A DNA stretch of 26,866 nucleotides from a virus, in IMG/VR virus record IMGVR_UViG_3300042475_001789, positions 1 through 26,866 of that record; one strand, written 5' to 3'. The notes under the pieces were generated by a model that had not been told where the DNA came from, did not search any database, and saw nothing but the letters and a program-made list of their open reading frames with translations. A program made the position numbers and the translations under genes. This document shows, in pieces, positions 4,097 to 12,385 of this stretch (positions are counted from its first letter, which is position 1; each line of letters starts with the position of its first letter).

Positions 4097-4564
4097 TTAT
4101 TTGACAAAATCTACTTTATACTCTTTTCCATCGATTGTAAACATCAAAGTGGAGTGTGAGTAAATTTTTCTTGGTTCATCTATATATGTGACTTTATCGT
4201 AACAGCTTTTTTCTTCACGGTAACCAACGATCACTTGCTCGGTCTTCGGTTTGCTACCTTGATCTGCTCCAATAATACCACCTACAATAGCACCAGCAGC
4301 TGCACCATTATCTTTGTCAGTAATTGCTTTACCAGCTACACCACCGATGATCATACCAAGAAGCGCACCACCAGCAGCATTTCCGGAGCGGGAGCGGGTT
4401 TCATATACAGGTACTTCGATCACTTCACAGTAAAGATCGACTACTTCCTTTGTTACATACTCAGTAACATAGTTGTCTTTTACTTTTGCGTTTACCTTCT
4501 CAGCATTAGCCGGCAAGGAAAAGCTGATCAAGATAGTCGTCGCTATAGTAAGGGTCTTCTTCAT
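4097..4564 (-). CDS. Secreted glycine-zipper protein
   Basis: The 155-residue product has a clear Sec signal (residues 1-21, ending SLPANA) and a central glycine-zipper stretch (about 61-100) with two small-residue-rich hydrophobic segments typical of the glycine zipper 2TM family. Cysteines at 46 and near 118 could form a disulfide in the periplasm. Related proteins occur in bacterial envelopes and in T4-like marine phages; their phage role is unknown, with membrane insertion or superinfection effects as guesses. GGAG lies eight bases before ATG 4564. The start overlaps the preceding gene by 59 bases in another frame. Downstream tRNAs are likely in the same transcript. Confidence 0.8.
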   Translation of the reverse strand: MKKTLTIATTILISFSLPANAEKVNAKVKDNYVTEYVTKEVVDLYCEVIEVPVYETRSRSGNAAGGALLGMIIGGVAGKAITDKDNGAAAGAIVGGIIGADQGSKPKTEQVIVGYREEKSCYDKVTYIDEPRKIYSHSTLMFTIDGKEYKVDFVK

Positions 4565-4745
4565 GGGGCATCTCCAAGCCAGTTTCGGGTGTCTTCATTT
4601 CACATGAATTGAAGTACTCTTCCCAGTACGTATTTACCATTTTTTCTGTGGTGATATCTTCGATCGAACTAAATTTGCCAAAGGCAAACTTCATGATTTC
4701 ACCTGCAACTTCCATCTCGAAGTCAGACATGATAGAGTTGGTCAT
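4506..4745 (-). CDS. Small acidic unknown protein (79 aa)
   Basis: The frame from ATG 4745 gives MTNSIMSDFEMEVAGEIM and ends in an acidic tail (HEEDPYYSDDYLDQLF). The frame is open to 4787, but an ATG there would lie in the promoter, upstream of the likely transcript start. The first 18 bases of leader contain AGGACGGGATA, shared with the leader of the gene at 18161. I recognise no family. It overlaps the glycine-zipper gene by 59 bases, long for a spurious pair, and codon content in the overlap seems compatible with both. Confidence 0.65.
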   Translation of the reverse strand: MTNSIMSDFEMEVAGEIMKFAFGKFSSIEDITTEKMVNTYWEEYFNSCEMKTPETGLEMPHEEDPYYSDDYLDQLFLAG

Positions 4746-4778
4746 AGTATTGTATCCCGTCCTTTGAATCACTCTAAT

Positions 4779-4813
4779 ATTATACACACGAGGTAGCGGG
4801 TTGTAAACCCCCT
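4779..4813 (-). promoter_or_regulatory. Promoter P4 (TTTACA-17-TATAAT)
   Basis: ATAGGGGG, TTTACA (4802-4807), 17-base spacer, consensus TATAAT (4779-4784). The -35 lies five bases past the stop of the aminotransferase gene. The sequence from the -10 through the leader matches that of promoter P6 at 34 of 38 positions. Confidence 0.92.
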
Positions 4814-6017
4814 ATTTCAAAGAATCTAGTAAAAGTTCTTCTAAATACTCGAAATATTCCTCATCGGCATTTAATGGGGCTGTTATTCTAAGTACTGAAA
4901 GGTCACTATATTTTCCACTAGCTCCATATGTTCTTTTTTTAAGATTTGTAAATTCTTCATTATTGATATTTGGATCGATATCATATGCAATATTAAGACC
5001 GAAAGCTCTATAGGATTTAATCAATCCAGTTTTTATAAGCCGATCCCCAATTTCCGATAATTTATTCTCAGTGATTTGAGACTTTTCTAATAAATTTTCT
5101 TCTAAGATAATATCAGTAGTAGTTTTCATAGCAGCAATTCCAGCCATATAAGGTTGAAACGTATGTCCGTAATAAACTCTATTTTTTACAACAGTTTTTA
5201 CTTTGTTATTAACTACAGTTACTGACAATGGGGCATATCCTGCGGTTATAGCTTTGCCTAGACACGATATATCCGGTTTAATCCCGACTGGAAAAATTGT
5301 AGTATGACTATGAAATGCTTTAGACCTTCCCCAGCATGAAGCAATATCATCTGATATTAATAAAAATTTAAATTTTTTTCTTAACTGATCTAATTCTTTT
5401 AAAAAATAATGCGACCAAACATTAACACCATTAAACCAGGGGCTTGGATTAATTAATACTATTCCTACTTTTTTATTTTTATATAGATTGTTTCTAAGAT
5501 CTTTTAAGGTCTGTTTTTCTTTTTCCTCTTGATCTCTATAATCTGTCCATATAGGGGAATCAATTAGAATTGTTCTATTACCAACTTCGCTATTTAAACC
5601 ACTAAGTGTTTTAGTCAATGAACTAGTACCATGCCACCCTTTTCTAAAAGCTATTATATAAGTTTTATTTTCACCTAATAATTTCCAATATTCATCTGCT
5701 ATAGATATGGCAGCTTCTACGGCGCCTGTTCCGGTTATCGACCAGATGAATCCAGACCATCCACCGGATTTACAAATAAAATCCGAAACTTCATCTATTA
5801 AATTGTGTTTATAGCCAAGGGGTGAATGACACCTTGTTACTGAAATCAATGAATCGTATACGGATTTAGCAATTCTTTTATTTCCATAACCAAGAGTAAA
5901 AGTAGATCCGCCAGAGGTAATATCTAGATATTTTTTACCATCTTCATCATAAATCCAATATCCTTCTGTTTTGGATATTTTTATGTTATTTGTAGTTTTA
6001 AGGGTCAGGTCAATCAT
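4812..6017 (-). CDS. Class III PLP-dependent aminotransferase
   Basis: The 401-residue protein has the fold-type I layout. N-terminal YWIYDEDGKKYLDITSG is typical of class III; the phosphate-cup region is SITGTGAVEAA (93-103), followed by GWHG (127-130). SDDIASCWGR (222-231) places Asp223 at the pyridine nitrogen, and CLGKAITAGYAPLS (252-265) places Lys255 as the Schiff-base lysine; GHTF (284-287) follows. All key residues are present, so it should be active. The family includes glutamate-1-semialdehyde mutase and ornithine, diaminobutyrate and amino-sugar aminotransferases; the substrate cannot be read here. It is the last gene of the glycan operon, overlaps the gene before it by four bases (ATGA), and is visibly AT-richer than nrd genes, suggesting recent acquisition. 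Confidence 0.88.
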   Translation of the reverse strand: MIDLTLKTTNNIKISKTEGYWIYDEDGKKYLDITSGGSTFTLGYGNKRIAKSVYDSLISVTRCHSPLGYKHNLIDEVSDFICKSGGWSGFIWSITGTGAVEAAISIADEYWKLLGENKTYIIAFRKGWHGTSSLTKTLSGLNSEVGNRTILIDSPIWTDYRDQEEKEKQTLKDLRNNLYKNKKVGIVLINPSPWFNGVNVWSHYFLKELDQLRKKFKFLLISDDIASCWGRSKAFHSHTTIFPVGIKPDISCLGKAITAGYAPLSVTVVNNKVKTVVKNRVYYGHTFQPYMAGIAAMKTTTDIILEENLLEKSQITENKLSEIGDRLIKTGLIKSYRAFGLNIAYDIDPNINNEEFTNLKKRTYGASGKYSDLSVLRITAPLNADEEYFEYLEELLLDSLK

Positions 6018-6610
6018 TTCGTAACAATCCCTACATTTTCCGGAACCGCAAACTTAATATTATTATGGCGGTGGTGTAGAACGAACTGAGTATTCGGAAA
6101 CTCTTTAAAAAGTTCCTGCCAAACAGGTCTCCAATTATTTGCGAGTCGAAGATTGTTTGTATCACCTCTATCTGACACAAGATAAAAGTCTGTACAACTT
6201 CTTAAATTAAAATCGAACATAGAGTCGAATCCATACATATGGACTTCAGAACCTTTTAGTTTATTTGCTGCATAGTGAACAGCCATATGTCCACAATTAA
6301 AATTCGTATAGTTTTCAGCATAACTTGGTAATGTAAGATATACATCCCTTACATTATGCATCCACTTTATACGAAGATTTGGATTCATCTCAAGATATTT
6401 ACTAGGTCTAAATCCTAAAATCCAATCACCGGGAACAGTTACGCTTCCCTCATGCATTGCTCTCATCATCTTAAAATCTACTATACAAGTGCCATATACC
6501 CCATCAACGGAAAATGGTGGTAAATTACAAGTTAGTTTCATCCCAGGAGAACCCTGCTTGTACATATGAGAATTATCACCATTGCCAATTACATGTATAA
6601 CTTTAGCCAT
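6014..6610 (-). CDS. Putative glycosyltransferase, GT42/DUF115-like Rossmann protein
   Basis: The 198-residue protein starts VIHVIGNGDNS (4-14), a nucleotide-binding-like loop after a beta strand. The stretch NCGHMAVHYAANKLKGSEVH (105-124) leads into MYGFDSMFD, which resembles the conserved core of GT42 sialyltransferases and DUF115 proteins (small residues, helix, G-K-x-hydrophobic strand, G-[FI]-D). A role in transferring an acidic sugar or in related surface decoration is inferred only from this similarity and from the neighbours. The length is short for GT42. It overlaps the GT8-like gene by eight bases and the aminotransferase by four. Confidence 0.55.
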   Translation of the reverse strand: MAKVIHVIGNGDNSHMYKQGSPGMKLTCNLPPFSVDGVYGTCIVDFKMMRAMHEGSVTVPGDWILGFRPSKYLEMNPNLRIKWMHNVRDVYLTLPSYAENYTNFNCGHMAVHYAANKLKGSEVHMYGFDSMFDFNLRSCTDFYLVSDRGDTNNLRLANNWRPVWQELFKEFPNTQFVLHHRHNNIKFAVPENVGIVTK

Positions 6611-7241
6611 TCATAAGTTTCCTAATATGATCTTTACCTTTCTGACCGGTCCAATGATATACGAGTGGATCGGCTGGGACTGTTTTATCTATGTGTTGAA
6701 TACGGAGGACGTTGTACTTGTTTGGTAGATCTTCTATAAACGTCATTCTTTTTAGAGGATTGTCCATCATCATATGCAAAACTTCTTGGTCACCTTGCAC
6801 CGGTTGCGTAGCACAAGATAGTTCCCAGTCAGTTAAAACGCTTGGAACACCGTGGTAAGCAACTACACCAGAGTTATGCCATTTCTCTCCGCGCCTTTGT
6901 GTCCACGGCTTATCTACTGTCATGGACAATTTGTTTGGTTGAATATAATCGAATATCTTAGAGATATTACCCAGTATCTCGCAATCTGTATCTAGCCAGC
7001 ACACATTCTCTGCGTATTCTGCAGCGATCCTCATAGCTTTGGGCTTCTTAAACCACCCGTGCTCGTGCCCGCGTACGCTCTTGAGAATATCGGAAAACTG
7101 ACTGCTTGTCATACCGAAATCCATAATCATAAGAGGTATGTCATTATGCTTCGTCAGATTATCAACGAACCATGGAAGCATCCATTCACTAGATGCATCG
7201 CACCCTGTAATAAACAGTTTAGATAATTTTGTATTTGCCAT
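6603..7241 (-). CDS. GT8-like glycosyltransferase
   Basis: The 212-residue protein shows the GT-A pattern: VCWLDTDCEI with the metal-binding DTD at 84-86, HNSGVV (122-127), GDQEVL (150-155) and a C-terminal YHWTGQKGK, matching the His-x-x-Gly-x-x-Lys end of GT8 enzymes. The family uses UDP-hexoses as retaining transferases, so it probably adds a hexose to the operon's glycan. Shorter than typical bacterial GT8 (about 300), so the N-terminal part is compact. ATG 7241 has only a weak binding site; it overlaps the previous gene's end by 23 bases, favouring coupled translation. Confidence 0.72.
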   Translation of the reverse strand: MANTKLSKLFITGCDASSEWMLPWFVDNLTKHNDIPLMIMDFGMTSSQFSDILKSVRGHEHGWFKKPKAMRIAAEYAENVCWLDTDCEILGNISKIFDYIQPNKLSMTVDKPWTQRRGEKWHNSGVVAYHGVPSVLTDWELSCATQPVQGDQEVLHMMMDNPLKRMTFIEDLPNKYNVLRIQHIDKTVPADPLVYHWTGQKGKDHIRKLMNG

Positions 7242-7863
7242 TATAATTATGCTTCGCTAAGCATCCCTCAGTTTTCTGAATAGTAGTAAAAGAATCATGA
7301 GCTTCTGCAGGCCATGGATAGTATTCTTCCATCCATGGGAAGTTCTTTAAGTTCATGAACACATCTGTAGGTCCAGCAACGGTCTTAGCTTTTTCCATAA
7401 GAGCTTTTGCTCCAGATGGTTTAATCATATAGGCGTGTGCACCTGGCATATAAGGCTTAGAGGTTAATGGATTCACACCGAGTAATACTGGTGTATTAAA
7501 TTTCCCATAACTCGGTTTACCAATATTCATTACATGAGAAAATGAACTAAACATCGGTATATTATCTTTCAATATAGCATCATGCTCGAAGATAGTATAT
7601 GGAACATCGTCGCCTTCGCACAATTTCCATAGTGTATAATGGGACAAGAATGCTGCTACACAATTTTCAAGCCGAGAATACTTCTCTTGAAACCCGTCAA
7701 CTGGTATACCCCAGTCCTTTGCCATTCTCAGTGGATTATCTGCAGGGGTAACAGCAGCAAAAATCTCAACGTCTAAGCCAAACTTTTTACCAGATTCAAT
7801 ACATCTATTTGCAACACGACAAGACTCGTCATTATCCATTATTGTTATTACATAAGCTTTCAT
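7219..7863 (-). CDS. GT25-family glycosyltransferase (first copy)
   Basis: The protein (214 aa) starts MKAYVITIMDNDES, the usual GT25 start (strand, then D/N-rich loop). SHYTLWK (74-80) and FEHDAIL (92-98) are the family's conserved helix and metal-site motif, with EHD in place of EDD, and PGAHAYMIKPSGAKAL fits the C-terminal motif. GT25 enzymes are galactosyl- or glucosyltransferases of LPS/LOS. The ATG at 7863 lies five bases after GGAG; a GTG two codons upstream is less likely. One of three paralogues in this operon. Confidence 0.78.
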   Translation of the reverse strand: MKAYVITIMDNDESCRVANRCIESGKKFGLDVEIFAAVTPADNPLRMAKDWGIPVDGFQEKYSRLENCVAAFLSHYTLWKLCEGDDVPYTIFEHDAILKDNIPMFSSFSHVMNIGKPSYGKFNTPVLLGVNPLTSKPYMPGAHAYMIKPSGAKALMEKAKTVAGPTDVFMNLKNFPWMEEYYPWPAEAHDSFTTIQKTEGCLAKHNYNGKYKII

Positions 7864-7865
7864 AA

Positions 7866-8720
7866 TCACTCCGATGTAGTAGATTTCATTCCAGTAACTT
7901 TAGTATAATAAGGATATGCAACTTGTAATTTTCCGGGCATGAGCTGCTTACACATTATCGCATCATTTGGCCATAAACCATTCTCTGCAGTTAAAGCGAT
8001 CAGCGCTGCAGCACCTTCTGGTTTTAATATGTATGCTGAATTTCCAGCCAGCCCTTGCGGAATCATTTGGTTGTCGATCCACGGGGTTTCCATAACATCC
8101 ACAATAGGATATTTTTTTAACTTGTCCCATCGGTCAGAATATTTTTTCCTTACGACCTCATCGAACTTAGACGATCTTCTAGTCGCCCCCATTGGGTTAT
8201 TTAACCCAATAATATGTCCAGTAAATTTTCCCTGAAGTTTACTGTAATCAAATTCTTTAATAAAGACTGCATCATGTTCTAAGATCATAATCGGTTCATC
8301 TATCTGATAGCAATGTAACCAAAGTGAATAGTGGCTTAGGGTACAAGCAATTCTTTTCCTTATATCCTTCGTGGGATAGAAAGAAAGTTGTAACCCCGTT
8401 CTTAGATCATAACGATTCTCAGATTCTTTTGTAGGATATGTCCAACTGATATTCGGAACCGCCGATTTCCCGAATAGTTGATTATGAGTTTCGTCTAGGG
8501 TGTCGGGAGTGACAGCTGGGAATATGAATGGCTGTATCTTTGACTTCGTTAAGTTAATCGACTGAATGACTTTTCTTGAAGCAACAGTAGAATCGTGATT
8601 GTTTACCATCGATATCACATAGGCTTTCATTCTATATTTCGTCCTTTCAGTCACAGTTTCTAGAGTAGGTGGTTCAGTCTGAAACGGCATCCACTCCTTT
8701 ATAACTTCTAATTTGTTCAT
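7866..8720 (-). CDS. GT25-family glycosyltransferase (second copy)
   Basis: 284 residues. The GT25 domain begins at residue 31 with MKAYVISMVNNHDS, then LSHYSLW (128-134), MILEHDAVF (145-153) and GNSAYILKPEGAAAL. A 30-residue N-terminal extension (MNKLEVIKEWMPFQ...) precedes it. The start at 8720 shares ATGA with the end of the methyltransferase gene, while an internal ATG at 8630 has AAAGGACG upstream, so both may be used. The region between the first strand and SHYSLW is longer than in the neighbouring copy, implying a different acceptor. Confidence 0.75.
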   Translation of the reverse strand: MNKLEVIKEWMPFQTEPPTLETVTERTKYRMKAYVISMVNNHDSTVASRKVIQSINLTKSKIQPFIFPAVTPDTLDETHNQLFGKSAVPNISWTYPTKESENRYDLRTGLQLSFYPTKDIRKRIACTLSHYSLWLHCYQIDEPIMILEHDAVFIKEFDYSKLQGKFTGHIIGLNNPMGATRRSSKFDEVVRKKYSDRWDKLKKYPIVDVMETPWIDNQMIPQGLAGNSAYILKPEGAAALIALTAENGLWPNDAIMCKQLMPGKLQVAYPYYTKVTGMKSTTSE

Positions 8721-9370
8721 TTCTTTATAAGCATAATTGTACTATCAGGGATGTACTCTCTTGAAGTTTTGCTAGGGGTCCAATCGGTTTTCATCCTAAC
8801 ATCATAGAGTTGATGTTTATATGGTGAAATTTCTGCTAAAAATTTATTATAAGCTGTTGGATTTAACTTATCAGCTGCACTAATAACCCATGGATGATTA
8901 TAATCCGAAAAGTCCATAATATTAAATGGCCAAACATCTTCGACAAAATATTTGCCGCCTTCTTTTAGAAACTGAATCAGATGCTTGAATGTTAGTCTAT
9001 TTGCTTCTGGCCAATGTGCACCATCATCAATAATAAGGTCAAATTGAACGCCAGGCCAAGTTTCTTCCACTAGTTTTATAATGGACGGATCTAATGAATC
9101 ACCCTTTAACCATTTCACCCGTTCTTCTTTTAGAATTTCAATCTCTTCGACAGGAACTCGAGAAAAGATATCAATGCCATAAATGGTTGCATTCGGAAAA
9201 TATTCATGAAATGCTGTCGTACTAGCGCCTTTAAAGACACCAATCTCTAAGATATTAATCTTATCATTTCGAATAGGTTCAAAGTGCTGCTCATACACAT
9301 GATGATAAAAATGTTTTTTCGAACCTTTGTCGGTCTTATGCTTATCAAAAATGGCAAGAAGTTCGCTCAT
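8717..9370 (-). CDS. SAM-dependent methyltransferase (class I)
   Basis: 217 residues with ILEIGVFKGAS (40-50, motif I), IYGIDIF acidic strand (motif II) and FDLIIDDGAHW (110-120, motif IV). The start DKHKTDKGSKKHFYHHVYE is the pattern of sugar and macrolide O-methyltransferases of the MycE/TylF-like and cephalosporin hydroxylase-like groups, in which the DDxxH region binds metal. It could methylate a sugar hydroxyl of the operon's glycan. Start and stop each overlap neighbours by four bases. Confidence 0.75.
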   Translation of the reverse strand: MSELLAIFDKHKTDKGSKKHFYHHVYEQHFEPIRNDKINILEIGVFKGASTTAFHEYFPNATIYGIDIFSRVPVEEIEILKEERVKWLKGDSLDPSIIKLVEETWPGVQFDLIIDDGAHWPEANRLTFKHLIQFLKEGGKYFVEDVWPFNIMDFSDYNHPWVISAADKLNPTAYNKFLAEISPYKHQLYDVRMKTDWTPSKTSREYIPDSTIMLIKK

Positions 9371-10056
9371 TTAATAATTCCCCATATGTTTTTCGTCGGG
9401 CCTGTATCAAAGTCATAGCCAAACATATCTATATCAGATTTATACCAGTCGGCTACTATTGCTATTGTGTTGTCGTCGTACAGATCTTTATACGATCCTT
9501 CGTTCATTCCTGTGATGTTTCTTGCTTGTGGTGGTGTATCCAAATCAAAATAATCGCAGATATCCTTATCAAAATTTTCAAATGATAGTATATCACATCT
9601 TAAATTTCCGTCTAGATCAGTCACATGATCTACCGCGGGATACCAACCGCGAATGGCCCGGTGCCACATGTAATCTACATTTCCCCATTTATATCTCTCA
9701 TCCAGGAAAGCCTCAAATGAACTTACATCTGCATAAGTTGGCGGGGATTTATATTCTACTTCAATGATCTTCTTTGCAAAAAGATATCGAGAAACAACTC
9801 TATCCCATGGGTTTCTTACTACCGCGAACGATTTATATTTATTTGTAATGTCAGGATTTAAATCCCTCCACCTTGCATGCTCAAACCCATGATGATCGCC
9901 TAGAAATTCCATTTTCTTTCTTACTGTGTCGGAATACTCTTTCGATTTATGAATCTCTGGACCAGCTGGAATAATTAGATTCTGTAAGATTGGATTCAAT
10001 CGGATCGTAGTTCCAGCATTCTTTGGAATGTGAATAAAGATTTTCTTATCAGACAT
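9367..10056 (-). CDS. PAPS-dependent sulfotransferase (first copy)
   Basis: 229 residues. IHIPKNAGTT (8-17) is the 5'-phosphosulfate binding loop and AVVRNPWDRVVSRY (78-91) the 3'-phosphate motif of the Sulfotransfer_2/carbohydrate sulfotransferase type; both are complete. The C-terminus FDTGPTKNIWG matches the second sulfotransferase of the operon. The substrate is expected to be a carbohydrate hydroxyl. PAPS must come from the host. It sits directly before a methyltransferase gene in transcription order, as does the other copy. Confidence 0.85.
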   Translation of the reverse strand: MSDKKIFIHIPKNAGTTIRLNPILQNLIIPAGPEIHKSKEYSDTVRKKMEFLGDHHGFEHARWRDLNPDITNKYKSFAVVRNPWDRVVSRYLFAKKIIEVEYKSPPTYADVSSFEAFLDERYKWGNVDYMWHRAIRGWYPAVDHVTDLDGNLRCDILSFENFDKDICDYFDLDTPPQARNITGMNEGSYKDLYDDNTIAIVADWYKSDIDMFGYDFDTGPTKNIWGIIK

Positions 10057-10825
10057 TCTTGATTAGTTCCTGAATATTCTCCCCACCCATAGGAAGTTTA
10101 TCTTTTAAGAAGAAATGCACGAAGTGACATTCTTGAATTCTAGTGTTTGCGGTGTAAAGACCGTTCCACTTCCAATCCATATTCTTTATACTCATCTTCT
10201 CTTTCCGAATCCAATAGTTTAACAGAGTCTGATCTGTAGACCATTTCCATGGACCAATACCATCAATGAAAGCTTTAAACTCGGGTCTTCTTAGGAACTG
10301 TAACGGGGTTTCACCTTTCAGATATTTGTACACGGACTTATTCATTACAATAACCCCCATGTTCATAAACTCCCCGCCTTTGTCGTCCCATTTCCAATCG
10401 ACGTCCCTGATAGAACCATATTGCATCTTAGAATAGTTAATGATCTTCTGAACATACTGATCCGAGAGTGGCATTTCTCTTTCTACCACAGCACCAAAAT
10501 CATAATCCCCAGGTAGATCATCAAATATATTAGCAGCATTATCACGAATATAAACATCCGCATCGATAATAGCCACTTGATCATAGCTTTTAAGATACGC
10601 AAACGCATTCTCCTTTTCATAGATCGGCAGGAATCCACCATACTTTTCATAACTTTCTTTACTTCTATTCGTTAGAAAAATGTCTGGTTTTATCATAAGA
10701 ATAGGCGTATCTTGGCGAATATAATCAGCCCCGATAGTTTTCGCATACTGTTTAACACTAGCAGTACAAAGATCATATAACTTAGATCTTTTACCGGTAT
10801 AAACTTGATATATTAATTTTTTCAA
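10049..10825 (-). CDS. GT8-like glycosyltransferase with TTG start
   Basis: 258 residues. VAIIDADVYIRD (84-95) holds the GT-A DxD motif (88-90); FMNMGVIVMN matches the N-x-G region, STDQTLLNYW the D-Q motif, and CHFVHFF the C-terminal His motif. The fold is GT8/glycogenin-like and the donor is probably a UDP- or other nucleotide hexose. The first codon is TTG at 10825, overlapping the previous stop as ATTGA; no ATG with a ribosome binding site lies nearby, so translation likely depends on coupling. Confidence 0.7.
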   Translation of the reverse strand: MKKLIYQVYTGKRSKLYDLCTASVKQYAKTIGADYIRQDTPILMIKPDIFLTNRSKESYEKYGGFLPIYEKENAFAYLKSYDQVAIIDADVYIRDNAANIFDDLPGDYDFGAVVEREMPLSDQYVQKIINYSKMQYGSIRDVDWKWDDKGGEFMNMGVIVMNKSVYKYLKGETPLQFLRRPEFKAFIDGIGPWKWSTDQTLLNYWIRKEKMSIKNMDWKWNGLYTANTRIQECHFVHFFLKDKLPMGGENIQELIKNV

Positions 10826-11439
10826 TTTCTTTCACCAATTCTTTCTTTATTGGTACCAACTTGGCTATGAATAAAATGTCTTGCAAAGATATTATTCTTA
10901 ATCCAGTCTTTTTCCAATACACCGTAAGGATACCAGGGTTCTTTCGAATGAATAAAACCGTCTACGGGAACAATTACCTCTTGCGTTAAAATATCATTTA
11001 ACATACTATTTGCGCGTTCCGGTTTTATATAATATCCTACGGCGGCTAAAGAATGATTTCTTGTGGAGCACGCAAAACTAAAAAGAGGAAATTTAGTTAT
11101 AGATTTAGATATCTTTTTAGTTAATATACAATCATGCTCTATAATAATACTTGGCTGACCACTTTCAATAATTCTTTTCCACGCCTCAGTATGGGAATAC
11201 CAAATAGCCTTTTCAGTAGCATTCCAACCGCGTTTTCTTTTACTACTATAGATTCTATTCTCTGCAAAATTTAAATAATTAGATTCTGGTATGGTATCTG
11301 GTAATGTTGCTTCGTGGTGGATAAGATTACTATAACCTCTTTTTAAAAAAGACTCATCAGCAATTTTTCTATAAAATTGCGAAATTTCGTTGTTTGATAT
11401 AGAAATAACATAGATGGGTATATTCTTATCGATAGTCAT
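10822..11439 (-). CDS. GT25-family glycosyltransferase (third copy)
   Basis: 205 residues. IPIYVISISNNE opens the domain, YSHTEAWKRI (81-90) is the conserved helix, SIIIEHDCIL (97-106) the metal-site motif with EHD, and GYYIKPERA the C-terminal motif. Same EHD variant as the other two copies, so the three probably share an ancestor while their acceptor regions differ. AT-rich. Coupled to the gene before by a 14-base overlap; GGAG sits ten bases before ATG 11439. Confidence 0.72.
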   Translation of the reverse strand: MTIDKNIPIYVISISNNEISQFYRKIADESFLKRGYSNLIHHEATLPDTIPESNYLNFAENRIYSSKRKRGWNATEKAIWYSHTEAWKRIIESGQPSIIIEHDCILTKKISKSITKFPLFSFACSTRNHSLAAVGYYIKPERANSMLNDILTQEVIVPVDGFIHSKEPWYPYGVLEKDWIKNNIFARHFIHSQVGTNKERIGERN

Positions 11440-12385
11440 TTAAACTAAACTCCGTACCATGCATTTTATAATTCTCTCTACCGTGGTTAGAGTAAACTAG
11501 AACTTCAGGATCGTCAATTAAGAAATCGCATCCCTTACAGAAATCTGGATAGTCGCCGGTTTCATGTTGTTTACGAAGGGTATTGTAAGCTTCCCCATAC
11601 CAGATTTCTTCCAGTCTCTGATCACTCATGTGACCTAGAACAGCTTCATCATCCCTACCCAATACTTGACAGCATGGGTGGACAGCTCCTCTGCTATCGC
11701 CGAGACCACCTGCGCGAATAACAACATCAGGGCTAAAAGGACGACCACAAGTCTTAATGGCACCATCACGGCCATAGTCAGGCTTATAAACACCAGACCA
11801 ATTATGCATCTTCCAAATCTCAGTTTTAACACCAGCTGAATTAACGATTTTAAGATACTCATCTCTTTCGTAATCGACTCGATTATTATCAAGAATGAGG
11901 TGATAGGTTGCAACAGTGCACGACGAATTCGTTTTGGTAACATATTCTTGCATCTCATGTAGATTTTTTACAACAGGGTTAAAGAATGGGCTGTTCATCC
12001 ATTCTCTATAGGTTTCTTCGTTATAACCAACAATGCTAAATCTGAAGAAGTCACAACCAGCGTCAACGACTTCTTTCATGAAGTCGCCTTTCATTCTTTG
12101 ACCATTTGAGAACATAAAGGCCTTTGCACCATACTTCTTTACAATAGAAACGTATTCAGCAAGGTTGCGATTCAAAGTTACTTCACCAGAACCATCCAGA
12201 TTTACCACACGTAATCCAGCCTCAGCACACTGGGCAACATAATCTTCGAATTCATCAAGTGGCATTTTTTTCAGCCAGTTTTTTCCACGAGCGCCGTGCG
12301 TACCATCTGGAAAAGTTTGTGGACACATTTTGCATGTGTAATTGCATCCACCATTAATCTCAATAACCGCTCGATCAATCTTCAC
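11426..12385 (-). CDS. Radical SAM protein with SPASM/Twitch-type auxiliary cluster
   Basis: 319 residues. CNYTCKMC (Cys14, 18, 21) is the radical SAM cluster motif, DGSGEVTL (64-71) stands for the GGE motif. Cys213, the Cys238-Cys239 pair, Cys283 and Cys286, with the usual LGHMSDQRLEEIW between, form a C-terminal auxiliary Fe-S region of the SPASM/Twitch kind. Relatives include dehydrogenases such as BtrN and many unassigned enzymes in surface-glycan loci, which oxidise or rearrange a sugar or peptide. The start is GTG 12385 with AGAGGA upstream, overlapping the previous stop (GTGA). Its presence beside a class III aminotransferase suggests oxidation followed by amination of a sugar. That pairing is an inference. 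Confidence 0.82.
   Translation of the reverse strand: MKIDRAVIEINGGCNYTCKMCPQTFPDGTHGARGKNWLKKMPLDEFEDYVAQCAEAGLRVVNLDGSGEVTLNRNLAEYVSIVKKYGAKAFMFSNGQRMKGDFMKEVVDAGCDFFRFSIVGYNEETYREWMNSPFFNPVVKNLHEMQEYVTKTNSSCTVATYHLILDNNRVDYERDEYLKIVNSAGVKTEIWKMHNWSGVYKPDYGRDGAIKTCGRPFSPDVVIRAGGLGDSRGAVHPCCQVLGRDDEAVLGHMSDQRLEEIWYGEAYNTLRKQHETGDYPDFCKGCDFLIDDPEVLVYSNHGRENYKMHGTEFSLNDYR

Noticed and set aside
4746-4787. Earlier start (4787) for the acidic protein
   Set aside because: That codon lies at the -10 of promoter P4, upstream of the expected transcript start.
7864-7869. GTG start of the GT25 gene at 7869
   Set aside because: The ATG at 7863 has GGAG at five bases and matches the family start MKAYV.
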